DNA of 11,207 nucleotides from Oscillospiraceae bacterium (GCA_003520555.1 DOUO01000188.1:1-11207); one strand, 5' to 3'. Positions 1 through 6,995 are shown, counted from the first letter of the stretch. Notes: generated from the sequence alone by a model not told the origin. Translations and numbers: made by a program.

Positions 1-133
1 CCTTGCAAGGACGACAACGCAGTATTGTGGAAAATAGACCGCAAAGATTGGCTACTTTTTATTAGGTATTAGTATAAATAATTAGATTGAAACTCAGCGC
101 AACAGCTTCGCAAGGCTGATACACAAATAGAAA
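1..133. other. Window-edge stretch without an identified gene
   Basis: No gene is recognised here. Reading from base 1, the plus strand stays open for 23 codons and ends in a TAG at 70-72, with a plausible tail (...WKIDRKDWLLFIRY). It could therefore be the last codons of a gene that begins outside the window, but frame 3 is also open for 20 codons, so this is weak. The first ten bases form a perfect palindrome (CCTTGCAAGG). A 6-bp hairpin (CAGCTT/AGGCTG, one G-U pair) lies at 103-118 without a T-run on either side, so it is not a convincing terminator. Confidence 0.25.
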
Positions 134-364
134 TCAATATTCCGTTTTTATATTTTCTACCTTATATTTTTCCTTAAATTCGCGCAGGTCATCACGGTTA
201 CGGATAAGCATTACTTCCGTAAAACCGCCGTCCTTTTTGTTTTTAAAGCCCGCTACCTTTTCACCGGTACATATTGAGCTTCTGATTACCGCGTAATGCG
301 TGTCGGGATTAAACCCGGGCTTTTCAAATCCGCCGTTTACACCGAAAAATTTAAACCGTTTCAT
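134..364 (-). CDS. Small hypothetical protein, 76 aa
   Basis: The function is unknown. The protein is short, basic and soluble, with no signal peptide or membrane segment once the start is placed at 364 (MKRFKFFG...). A GGTGAT Shine-Dalgarno lies at the right distance from that ATG, and the 17 extra residues of the longest reading (start 415) would run into the likely promoter. Visible features are a central RSSICTGEKVAGF stretch with a single Cys (C32), a Gly/Lys-rich turn (GFKNKKDGGF), and a charged C-terminal helix (RNRDDLREFKEKY). It has the look of a conserved clostridial small protein, but I cannot name a family. It is transcribed away from the nuclease gene. No convincing terminator is visible before the window edge. 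Confidence 0.6.
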   Translation of the reverse strand: MKRFKFFGVNGGFEKPGFNPDTHYAVIRSSICTGEKVAGFKNKKDGGFTEVMLIRNRDDLREFKEKYKVENIKTEY

Positions 365-385
365 ATTCATCACCGCCGTGAATAT

Positions 386-414
386 ATAATAACAAAACGG
401 TATGAAAAAGTCCA
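386..414 (-). promoter_or_regulatory. Promoter of the 76-aa gene
   Basis: On the minus strand, TGGACT (409-414) lies 17 bases from TATTAT (386-391). A TGT immediately before the -10 makes it an extended -10. The -10 matches 5 of 6 consensus bases and the -35 matches 4 of 6. It lies about 20 bases upstream of the chosen ATG, which supports the start at 364. Confidence 0.5.
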
Positions 415-451
415 TAGATTTAACAAATCAATTGATTTTATAACATGGTTA

Positions 452-457
452 TATAAT
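452..457 (+). promoter_or_regulatory. -10 element upstream of the nuclease gene
   Basis: A perfect TATAAT occurs on the plus strand in an A/T-rich spacer. No good -35 lies 16-18 bases upstream. TTGATT at 432-437 is only 14 bases away, so the promoter would be weak or activator-dependent. Transcription would start near 464, only about 18 bases before the annotated GTG. Confidence 0.4.
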
Positions 458-481
458 TATTAATTTATATATGAAAAGGGT

Positions 482-2419
482 GTGGTCACTCTGAGTACGT
501 TTAGCAAAATGACATCTGCGTTTCTTGCGTTTTGCATCGGCGGAGCCTGTTTCGGCGTTAACGCTTCGGCGGCTTCCGCAAAACCCGAGGCTAATGACGA
601 GCCTCGGCATTTAATATGCGCTTCGCTTTCAAGCGAAGCCTTGAATTACTATAAAGGAGCTTACACCTACGACCGCATATCGAAGCTTAACGGAGCTTCG
701 GATGTATCAACCTCATACAACGCCATGCGTAATAACGAACTGCTTGCAAAGCTGCATGAGTTGATGACTGTTACTCAAAGCTTTAACTCCTCTTACTCAG
801 GCTACAAAAGCGGTTCGCTTGCCTATTACTGGTCAAGCACCGACGCTTTGAAGGCAAGTGATACATACGTAATGTTTTATTCGGACGTTTTGGCTAACGA
901 GAGTACGGTAATGAACCGTGAGCATATTTGGCCTAAAAGCAGGGCTTCTTATTATCAAACCGGAGGCGGTTCGGATTTGCACCACCTGAGACCATCGGTT
1001 GCTTCCGTAAACTCGGCAAAAAGTGACCACGCCTTCGGCGACATTTTCGGTACTTACCGAGACGGCTACAGCGAAGGAGATTTAAACGGCAACCTTGTGT
1101 ATTACGTAAACAGCCAAGAAGATTTGTTTGAGTGCAAAGACGATGTAAAAGGCGATGTTGCAAGGATTTTACTTTACGTCTACTGCCGTTGGGAACAGCC
1201 GAATTTATACACTGATATGACCGAAAACCTGCCCGCGCCTGACGAGGACGATAGTCTGAACACAGGCAAAAAAGTAATTGAAAGTCTTGATACCCTGCTT
1301 AACTGGTGCGAAACGGATCCTGTTGATACATGGGAAATGAAACGCAACGACCTAACTCAAGCCGTGCAGGGCAACCGTAATGTTTTTATTGACTACCCTG
1401 AGCTTGCCTGGAAGATTTTTAACCGTAAGCTTCCAAAGGGTATGAGTACGCCGAGCTGTCGGGGATGCGTACATGAATATCACGAAGCGTTAAGAACTGA
1501 TGCCGGATGCACGAAAGACGGATATTACACGCTTCACTGCGATAAGTGCGGCAACGAGCTGACAAAAAGGCTTGCGCGCACCGGGCACAGCGATAATGAC
1601 GATGACGAAGTTTGTGACAACTGCGGTATTGAACTGACAATAAGAGCGCAGATGCAGCCTTCCGATTATCCGCACGACGGCGACCACGCGTTGCTTTACC
1701 ATCCTTCGACAAAAACAACCTTATCTCTGCAACCGGACCTTAAAAACTGTCTTAAATCTACGCCTGCCAATGTTAAGAACGGATTGCTTAACCCAACGCC
1801 CGAGGCTGCTGTGTTTACGGTAAAAAAGGCGGATGAAAACAGTATTTACCTGAAAAATAACGGCAAATACCTGACTGCCGGAGAAACGGGAAACACGCTT
1901 TTCTTTACGGATAATCCGAGTGATAACGGCAAATGGATTATTACTCCGGCATCGGACGGCATGATATATATTGACAGCGCGAACGCGAAATGTTACGGAA
2001 AAACTCAAAGGCTTGAGATTTACGCCGGTTCTGCAAAAACCTTTTCCGAAGGAACAACGGCGGCGTTTAAATTCAAGCTGTTCACTGTTAAAAATCACTT
2101 ATACGACAGCGGAGAGGTAAGCAAAGAGCCTACATATTTTGAGAACGGAACAGTTACATATACATGCAGACTGTGCGGAGAAAAGCATGATGAAAACAAG
2201 CCGCGTTTAAGGGCTGCTTTGGGTGACTGCTTCAGCGACGGGCGCGTAGATATCCGTGACGCCACTGCGCTTCAGCGGCATATAGCCTCGCTTCATATCA
2301 GCGGCTTTTCGTTTGAAGCTGCCGACGCGGACGGCAACGGCGTAATAAATATTGACGATGTAACCGAAATACAAAAATACATAGCAAATTTTCCTTCAAA
2401 TCCGAAAATCGGAGCATAA
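482..2419 (+). CDS. Secreted endonuclease I family nuclease with C-terminal dockerin
   Basis: This is predicted to be an extracellular metal-dependent DNA/RNA endonuclease of the endonuclease I family (E. coli EndA, Bacillus BsnI). The N-terminus (about 1-33) is a weak signal peptide with an Ala-rich cleavage region. The catalytic domain (about 45-315) shows NREHIWPKS (145-153, catalytic His 148), SDLHHLRP (164-171), VNSAKSDHAFGD (176-187), a GDVARILLY helix (224-232) and GNRNVFIDYPE (297-307), all family hallmarks. After it come paired Cys motifs (CRGC 326-329; CDKCG 353-357; CDNCG 378-382; CRLCG 562-566) around a beta-rich, trefoil-like region (about 390-540). Residues 579-638 are a type I dockerin with two calcium loops. 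The first has Phe at the usual Asn position; the second (DADGNGVINIDD) is canonical. The start is unsure: GTG 482 sits one base after AAAAGGG, and an ATG at 471 is out of frame. The gene stands alone, followed by its own terminator. Confidence 0.88.
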   Translation: MVTLSTFSKMTSAFLAFCIGGACFGVNASAASAKPEANDEPRHLICASLSSEALNYYKGAYTYDRISKLNGASDVSTSYNAMRNNELLAKLHELMTVTQSFNSSYSGYKSGSLAYYWSSTDALKASDTYVMFYSDVLANESTVMNREHIWPKSRASYYQTGGGSDLHHLRPSVASVNSAKSDHAFGDIFGTYRDGYSEGDLNGNLVYYVNSQEDLFECKDDVKGDVARILLYVYCRWEQPNLYTDMTENLPAPDEDDSLNTGKKVIESLDTLLNWCETDPVDTWEMKRNDLTQAVQGNRNVFIDYPELAWKIFNRKLPKGMSTPSCRGCVHEYHEALRTDAGCTKDGYYTLHCDKCGNELTKRLARTGHSDNDDDEVCDNCGIELTIRAQMQPSDYPHDGDHALLYHPSTKTTLSLQPDLKNCLKSTPANVKNGLLNPTPEAAVFTVKKADENSIYLKNNGKYLTAGETGNTLFFTDNPSDNGKWIITPASDGMIYIDSANAKCYGKTQRLEIYAGSAKTFSEGTTAAFKFKLFTVKNHLYDSGEVSKEPTYFENGTVTYTCRLCGEKHDENKPRLRAALGDCFSDGRVDIRDATALQRHIASLHISGFSFEAADADGNGVINIDDVTEIQKYIANFPSNPKIGA

Positions 2420-2448
2420 AAAGCGTGCGCACTTTGCGTGCGCTTTTT
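2418..2448 (+). terminator. Rho-independent terminator of the nuclease gene
   Basis: A 13-bp stem (2418-2430 pairing with 2436-2448, two G-U pairs) has a 5-base loop (ACTTT) and a T-run at the 3' side. It begins inside the stop codon. Because the 5' arm starts with five A, it could also act on the opposite strand. Confidence 0.88.
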
Positions 2449-2454
2449 CAGCCA

Positions 2455-2481
2455 CCGCTCGCGCCGGGCGCAACTGAGCGG
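2455..2481. repeat. GC-rich nested inverted repeat
   Basis: An outer 6-bp stem (CCGCTC 2455-2460 / GAGCGG 2476-2481) encloses an inner GCGC/GCGC pair (2461-2464 / 2468-2471). It is strikingly GC-rich beside the very A/T-rich sequence at 2485-2507. It lies between two convergent terminators and has no T-run, so its role is unknown. A REP-like repeat or a protein site are possibilities. Confidence 0.4.
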
Positions 2482-2540
2482 GCGTTATTAATTATTTTTA
2501 TTTAATAGGTGTCAGATTCAGTTGCTTTCCGTATATTTTC

Positions 2541-2570
2541 CCAAGCGCGACAAACAAACTATACGCTTGG
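2541..2570. repeat. Inverted repeat in the convergent intergenic region
   Basis: There is a perfect 7-bp inverted repeat (CCAAGCG 2541-2547, CGCTTGG 2564-2570) with a 16-base spacer and no T-run on either side. It does not look like a terminator. It may be an RNA fold at the 3' end of readthrough transcripts or chance. Confidence 0.35.
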
Positions 2571-2585
2571 TCGTAATATCCTATC

Positions 2586-2627
2586 AAAAAAGGTCTTATC
2601 CGATATGATAACGGGTAAGACCTTTTT
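2586..2627 (-). terminator. Terminator of the four-gene partner-switching operon
   Basis: A 15-bp stem (2587-2601 with 2613-2627, one G-U pair) and an 11-base loop lie just downstream of the STAS gene stop at 2639. On the minus strand the stem runs into six T. The 5' side also gives five T on the plus strand, so it may work in both directions between the convergent genes. Confidence 0.9.
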
Positions 2628-2638
2628 GTTTGTTTTAA

Positions 2639-2941
2639 TTAAGCTTTTTCAAATGTTAAAATTTCATCAAAACCTGTTACTTCAAAAACCTCGCAAACGG
2701 GTTCCGTAACATTAACAAGCTTCATTTCGCCCTGCGCCATCATCTTCTTTTGAAGCATGAGCAATACGCGCAGGCCGGCGGATGAAACATAATTAACATC
2801 GCCGAAATCAATTGTGAGCTTGGTTACACCGTCAAGATACGGCTTTACGCCTTTCTCAAATTCGGGAGCGGTTGAGGTGTCAATTCGTCCACTGACAGTT
2901 ACGATAAGCTCCGAGCCGTTTTCTTTTCTTTTGACATTCAT
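2639..2941 (-). CDS. STAS-domain anti-sigma factor antagonist (RsbV/SpoIIAA-like)
   Basis: This 100-aa protein is a single STAS domain, the usual length for RsbV/SpoIIAA antagonists. The N-terminal strand LIVTVSGRIDTSTAPEF matches the family start. The loop YVSSAGLRVLL aligns with the phosphorylated loop of SpoIIAA (MDSSGLGVI), which makes Ser54 the probable phosphorylation site; Ser53 replaces the common Asp. In known systems the unphosphorylated form binds a GHKL-fold kinase (RsbW/SpoIIAB) and frees that kinase's partner, and a PP2C phosphatase dephosphorylates it. Both partner types are encoded upstream in the same operon. It is the last gene, 15 bases after the MATE fusion gene, with an AAGGAG ribosome site 9 bases before the ATG. 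The hairpin at 2586-2627 follows it. Confidence 0.92.
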   Translation of the reverse strand: MNVKRKENGSELIVTVSGRIDTSTAPEFEKGVKPYLDGVTKLTIDFGDVNYVSSAGLRVLLMLQKKMMAQGEMKLVNVTEPVCEVFEVTGFDEILTFEKA

Positions 2942-2956
2942 AAAAAATTTCTCCTT

Positions 2957-4726
2957 TTATATTGATATTGTTAAATTATTTAAATCCATTGTGCTTAAAT
3001 ATTTTACCTTCTTTGCCATACCGCAGACCATTCTTATGCCGATGTTTTTGGTTTTATCCTCGTCATCGTGAAGCTTTATCCATTCTGTCGGGTCAAACTT
3101 TCTGCAGTTGTCTCTGATTCGCAAAGTCCAGCCGTCGTCGCGCTTTATTACACGCACGTCGATACTGTGTTTTTTACCGTCGGCAAAACCGAATTTGACT
3201 ATATTACCCGTAAGTTCCTCTACAAAGAGTGAAAGCATCATACTTTGCTTTGGTAAAGCTCCCTTGTTTTCACAGAACTCTTCAACTGTTTTTGAGGCGG
3301 TAATTACATCGGCCTCTTCTGTTATTGAAAAATCAAGCACATTTTCCGGAGCTACGCCAAAGGGTTCTTTCAGGAATAAAAAGTCCTTTGCGCGGAAAGG
3401 AAATCCGCGTTTTTTTATTGACGCCATAATAAAAATGGTAATAAGGCTTAATGATTCGCCTATCAGGAACGACCACCAAACCGCGCCGGCGTCAAGAACG
3501 CCGAAAAGCGCAAGCGCGGGAATGACGATGAACGGGAAGTTCACCAAAAAGCAAATCACATCGGAAAGCACCATTCGCCGCATGCCCTGAGTGTAGTTTA
3601 TAAAGGCTACGTTCAGTCCGTAAAAAATTATACTCAAGGCGTAAATCCTCAGACCGCCCGTTGCCATTTCAACCATTTTTGCTCCGTCCGCCGAACCGAA
3701 AGCTCCGGCTATGGGACCGGCAAACAACAGAAGCAAAGCGGTCAGAATTCCGCCTACAACCAGCGTTGTCTTAACAGTGACCTTAACAAGCGCCTCGGCA
3801 GCGGTTCTGTCCTGTTCGCCTAAAATCATGCCGGCAATCATTGCGGTTGTCATTGCTACGCCGAGCATAATTGAGGAAGTGAAGTTAAACACCGTGTTAA
3901 CCACTCCCAGAGCGGCAACAGCGGTACTTGACATGATTGAGGCAACCATGATTTGATTGAGCACCGCGTTACGGAGCATTGAGGACGCTGAACCGACCGC
4001 GGATGAAGAACCCGTCGCAAAGATTTCGCCCAAATCCTTAACGCGCAGACCCTTAAACGAAAATTTAAAGATAATGTCCTTTTTGGTAAAGTGCAGTAGC
4101 ATTATTACCAGTGCGGCAAAATAACTGATTGAGGTTGTTAAGCCCATTCCCAACATTCCGCCGTGAATAACCAGCGCGTTTACCAGGTCGCCGACGATGT
4201 CAAGCACTGTCATTACCACCACCGCGACAATTACACGGTTTGCGTCGCCGTCAAGGCGCATAAGCGAATTGAACTCAAACAAAAACAAAACTGACGGGAA
4301 AGAAAAAACTATACCTAAAAGATAATCGGAAGTAAGTCCCAAAAGGTGGGCTGAATTTCCCCTTGCGCCCAAAAGCACGCTGATTTCATTTCGGAAAATG
4401 AGCACCGCAACCATCATGACAGCCGATATTACTACCGTAGCAATCATGCACATTGAGAACGCCTTGCGAGCACTGCCGGCTTTGCCCGCGCCAAGGTGCT
4501 GCGCGCAAATTATTTGCGCGCCGGTGGCAAGGATTCCGCTGAACGCGGTTGCAAGGTTTATAATCGGAGTCACCAAGCCGTACGCCGCCATGCTGTCGGG
4601 ACCGAGAAACCTGCCTATAACAATACCGTCAATTACAATACCGAGCATGGTAGCGATTGCCGCCAGGATTATGCTGATAACCGAATTACGAAAAAGTTTG
4701 CTGATTATTTTTCCGTTGTTTTTCAT
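2957..4726 (-). CDS. MATE family transporter fused to an RsbW-like ATP-binding domain
   Basis: Residues about 1-440 form a MATE (multidrug and toxin extrusion) membrane transporter of about 12 hydrophobic segments, ending in a basic stretch (SIKKRGFPFRAK). The family exports drugs or metabolites against Na+ or H+. Residues about 462-589 form a GHKL/HATPase_c_2 domain of the RsbW type. The N box is EELTGN (503-508), the G1 box reads RDNCRKFDP (538-546) with Cys541 where Gly is normal, and the G2 box reads NIGIR (561-565) where GLGI is usual. The ATP site is therefore complete in outline but degenerate. Typical MATE proteins are about 450 aa, so the extra 130 aa are a true fusion in one open frame. 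The start overlaps the previous gene by 4 bases (ATGA), which implies coupled translation. It probably acts in the cytoplasmic membrane under control of the neighbouring phosphatase and antagonist (inference). Confidence 0.92.
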   Translation of the reverse strand: MKNNGKIISKLFRNSVISIILAAIATMLGIVIDGIVIGRFLGPDSMAAYGLVTPIINLATAFSGILATGAQIICAQHLGAGKAGSARKAFSMCMIATVVISAVMMVAVLIFRNEISVLLGARGNSAHLLGLTSDYLLGIVFSFPSVLFLFEFNSLMRLDGDANRVIVAVVVMTVLDIVGDLVNALVIHGGMLGMGLTTSISYFAALVIMLLHFTKKDIIFKFSFKGLRVKDLGEIFATGSSSAVGSASSMLRNAVLNQIMVASIMSSTAVAALGVVNTVFNFTSSIMLGVAMTTAMIAGMILGEQDRTAAEALVKVTVKTTLVVGGILTALLLLFAGPIAGAFGSADGAKMVEMATGGLRIYALSIIFYGLNVAFINYTQGMRRMVLSDVICFLVNFPFIVIPALALFGVLDAGAVWWSFLIGESLSLITIFIMASIKKRGFPFRAKDFLFLKEPFGVAPENVLDFSITEEADVITASKTVEEFCENKGALPKQSMMLSLFVEELTGNIVKFGFADGKKHSIDVRVIKRDDGWTLRIRDNCRKFDPTEWIKLHDDEDKTKNIGIRMVCGMAKKVKYLSTMDLNNLTISI

Positions 4727-5148
4727 TTTTTCGGCGTCTCCTCAAAGTTTTTCTTAACCGTCAAAATGTTTTGACCATCCTTATATTCATAATCAACCAT
4801 TGTCATTGTTTTCTTAACAATGTAAATTCCCAAACCGCCGATTTTGCGTTTACCGACGGATTCGTGTATATTCGGGTCTTTTTTTTCAAGGGGATTAAAC
4901 GGAACACCGTTATCGATAAACGTAATTATTACCGACAAAGGATTTTCCTCAACATCAAGCTGAACTGTAGCGTCGCCGATTTCCGGTGTATAAGCATATT
5001 GAGCTATGTTGCCGAAAAGCTCATCTATCGCCACAGCTATTTGCGTTTGCGCTTTTAACGGACAATTGTAACTTTCAAGCTCCTTGATTACAAAGCTTGT
5101 AACGGTTTCAATGTTTTCCGTAGCAGCTTCAATTGTCAGCTGTTTCAC
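4723..5148 (-). CDS. RsbW-like ATP-binding protein (anti-sigma factor / serine kinase type)
   Basis: This 141-aa protein is a stand-alone GHKL-fold ATPase of the RsbW/SpoIIAB type. The N box is IDELFGN (41-47, with Glu43 and Asn47), the G1 box is DNGVPFNP (79-86), and the G2 box is GGLGIYIVKK (104-113). All are canonical, so ATP binding and kinase activity are likely. Known relatives phosphorylate a STAS antagonist on Ser and bind a sigma factor or other client. Here the antagonist is probably the STAS protein two genes downstream. The start is a GTG at 5148 with GAGGTG 7 bases upstream. The gene overlaps the phosphatase gene by 20 bases and the MATE fusion by 4. No sigma factor gene is present nearby, so the client is unknown. 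Confidence 0.9.
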   Translation of the reverse strand: MKQLTIEAATENIETVTSFVIKELESYNCPLKAQTQIAVAIDELFGNIAQYAYTPEIGDATVQLDVEENPLSVIITFIDNGVPFNPLEKKDPNIHESVGKRKIGGLGIYIVKKTMTMVDYEYKDGQNILTVKKNFEETPKK

Positions 5149-6700
5149 TGCTTTTCACCTCACTTCCAATATAATGTACGCACAGCATAGTCAGGTCGTC
5201 AAACTGCGGAGTGTTTTGAGCAAAATCCGAAATGTCGTCCTGAACTGCTGCCAAAAGCTCACGCGGAGATTTGTCCTTATTATTATTCAAAGTCTCTAAA
5301 AAGCGGTCGCAGCCGTATTGCCTGCCGTTTCCCGCCTCCGCTTCGGGAACGCCGTCGGTGTACACGAAAAGCTTTGAGCCGGGAAGCAAAACTGTTTCCG
5401 ATTCCTTATACTTCAAGCCGGGCATTCCGCCTATAACAAAGCTGTGCTTGGTTTTTATTATTTCAAAATCACCGTCAGGGCTTTTTATAGCAGGGTATTC
5501 ATGTCCGGCGTTTGCCGAAACAAGCCTGCCGTTTGTTAAATCCAAAATACCGAGCCAAACGGTGACAAACATTTCCTCACGGTTGTTTTCGCAAATTTGA
5601 TTGTTGACAATACTAAGAACATCTCCCGGAGATTTTCCGGTCATTACGCAGTTTTTTATTAAAATTTTGGACGCCATCATGAAAAGCGCCGCGGGTATTC
5701 CCTTGCCTGAAACGTCGGCAATTGTAAGCGCAATACGGTTTTCATCCACCATAAAAAAGTCATAAAAATCGCCGCCCACTTCTTTTGCGGGAGTCATGGA
5801 AGCATAAAGGTCAAAATCATTCCTTTCAGGCATAAACGGAAAGGTATTGGGAAGCATATCCGCCTGTATTCTTGTTGCCACGCTGAGTTCGTTTTCCGTT
5901 AATGTAATTGACTTTTCCCTTTCGGCAAAAACTACGCCGTAAATCAACACAATCGACACCAGTATTGAAGCATACTGAGTGGAAATACCAAAGGTCATGC
6001 CGGTTAAAAACATATTTAAAAGCGGAATTGCGGCAAATGAGGTTGCCACCAGGCGGTCTTTTAGCGAAGCCTTTGAATAAGCCAAGCCAACACACATTGT
6101 TAATACCGCCGCCACAAGATAAAACTGGCTGACAACCCAGTTTTCGGAACGCTGATAAACTCCGTTTGCGTCAACGCTGAAATAAAGCGGATAAAAGTTG
6201 TTTACCACGCACAACAAAAGCGCCGGAATTGACAGAAGGTTAAGCAACCGGTCGGCACTTGTAAGCATACGGCTTTCAATCCTTAAAGCACGGCTTATGT
6301 ATTGCCAAAACAGGAAGATAAGCACCACACCGTTCATATAATGCAGAACATTAATTGCAATATTCAGGTATCTGAACTGCGCCAGGCCCTGAACAAGCCA
6401 TGACGCCTCGTCTAAAAACAAAGCCAGCGCGGTTGTACTGATCATGGTTACAAAGCTGTTTGTTTCTTCTGTTGCGTTGCGCCTGTTCAAAAAACAGCTG
6501 AAGCAAAGCATTACGCATACGGCACTGCAAAAAACATCCGCGCCTATGGAAAACATCCATTGAGGTTTCATGCCGTTAAAGCCGCGAATATAAAGCGACG
6601 CGAAGGCGGCAACGGTCAAAAAACAAGACAAAGCAAACCCAACATGAATTTTATAGCTTTTAACATGATCAGTCAGTTTGCTGAAATTTTCCTTTGTCAT
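5129..6700 (-). CDS. Membrane-bound PP2C (SpoIIE/RsbU-type) serine phosphatase
   Basis: The first 260 or so residues are membrane, with about eight hydrophobic segments (roughly 19-38, 47-71, 84-104, 112-134, 153-172, 188-208, 217-237, 240-259). This is probably an input domain; I do not recognise its family. A helical linker (ELSVATRIQADMLP, 271-284) of the kind found in RsbU/SpoIIE leads to the phosphatase domain. There the metal-binding and core motifs are GGDFYD (309-314), ADVSGKG (328-334), SANAGHEYP (395-403), YTDGVPE (447-453) and FDDLTML (500-506). All expected acidic residues are present, so it should be active. The likely role is dephosphorylation of the STAS antagonist in response to a membrane or extracellular signal. 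It is the first gene of the operon. The start at 6700 has AGGAAAGG upstream. Confidence 0.92.
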   Translation of the reverse strand: MTKENFSKLTDHVKSYKIHVGFALSCFLTVAAFASLYIRGFNGMKPQWMFSIGADVFCSAVCVMLCFSCFLNRRNATEETNSFVTMISTTALALFLDEASWLVQGLAQFRYLNIAINVLHYMNGVVLIFLFWQYISRALRIESRMLTSADRLLNLLSIPALLLCVVNNFYPLYFSVDANGVYQRSENWVVSQFYLVAAVLTMCVGLAYSKASLKDRLVATSFAAIPLLNMFLTGMTFGISTQYASILVSIVLIYGVVFAEREKSITLTENELSVATRIQADMLPNTFPFMPERNDFDLYASMTPAKEVGGDFYDFFMVDENRIALTIADVSGKGIPAALFMMASKILIKNCVMTGKSPGDVLSIVNNQICENNREEMFVTVWLGILDLTNGRLVSANAGHEYPAIKSPDGDFEIIKTKHSFVIGGMPGLKYKESETVLLPGSKLFVYTDGVPEAEAGNGRQYGCDRFLETLNNNKDKSPRELLAAVQDDISDFAQNTPQFDDLTMLCVHYIGSEVKSSETADN

Positions 6701-6720
6701 AATTACCTTTCCTAAACATC

Positions 6721-6735
6721 AATACTATAAGTATT
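6721..6735. promoter_or_regulatory. Short perfect inverted repeat at the operon promoter
   Basis: AATACT-ATA-AGTATT is a perfect 6-bp inverted repeat with a 3-base centre. It overlaps the edge of the proposed -10 and the likely transcription start of the partner-switching operon. It could be an operator or just A/T-rich chance. Confidence 0.3.
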
Positions 6736-6761
6736 ATTACACATAATCACAAAATAAGCAA
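6733..6761 (-). promoter_or_regulatory. Promoter of the partner-switching operon
   Basis: On the minus strand, TTGCTT (6756-6761) lies 17 bases from AATAAT (6733-6738). The -10 matches 5 of 6 bases and the -35 only 3 of 6. Transcription would start about 25 bases upstream of the phosphatase ATG at 6700. Confidence 0.45.
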
Positions 6762-6813
6762 GTAAAAAATTAAAAAAATTGTATGTTATCTCGTAATCAT
6801 CCGCAATTTTATG

Positions 6814-6841
6814 TTGTTGTCTGTTATCGTAACGGCAACAA
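6814..6841. repeat. Hairpin between the tRNA terminator and the operon promoter
   Basis: TTGTTG (6814-6819) pairs with CAACAA (6836-6841), and inside it GTTA pairs with TAAC around a TCG loop. There is no strong T-run, so it is a possible weak second hairpin after the tRNA terminator. The function is unknown. Confidence 0.3.
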
Positions 6842-6870
6842 AATTTTCCGTCAGGTCCCGGAGAAAAATG

Positions 6871-6916
6871 AAAAAAGCCCTGCGGATAAGTCGTTCAGGC
6901 TTATCCGCAGGGCTTT
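6871..6916 (-). terminator. Terminator of the tRNA-Val gene
   Basis: A perfect 17-bp stem (6874-6890 with 6900-6916) with a 9-base loop begins 3 bases after the encoded CCA end of the tRNA. On the minus strand it runs into six T. Confidence 0.92.
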
Positions 6917-6918
6917 GT

Positions 6919-6995
<77 letters not shown>

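Noticed and set aside
134..415. 93-aa reading of the small left-hand gene with a hydrophobic N-terminus
   Set aside because: The extra residues overlap the -35/-10 pair at 386-414; the start at 364 has a GGTGAT ribosome site.
2509..2709. 66-aa plus-strand open frame starting with GTG
   Set aside because: It runs through the operon terminator hairpin and antisense into the STAS gene, has no ribosome site and no recognisable sequence.
3108..3590. Long plus-strand frames inside the MATE fusion gene and the other minus-strand genes
   Set aside because: They lack domain signals and ribosome sites and mirror the codon pattern of the real genes on the other strand.
2639..6700. Identification of the operon as the sporulation spoIIA/spoIIE or the sigB stress operon
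   Set aside because: No sigma factor gene is present, the phosphatase membrane domain and gene order differ, and a MATE transporter is embedded in the set.
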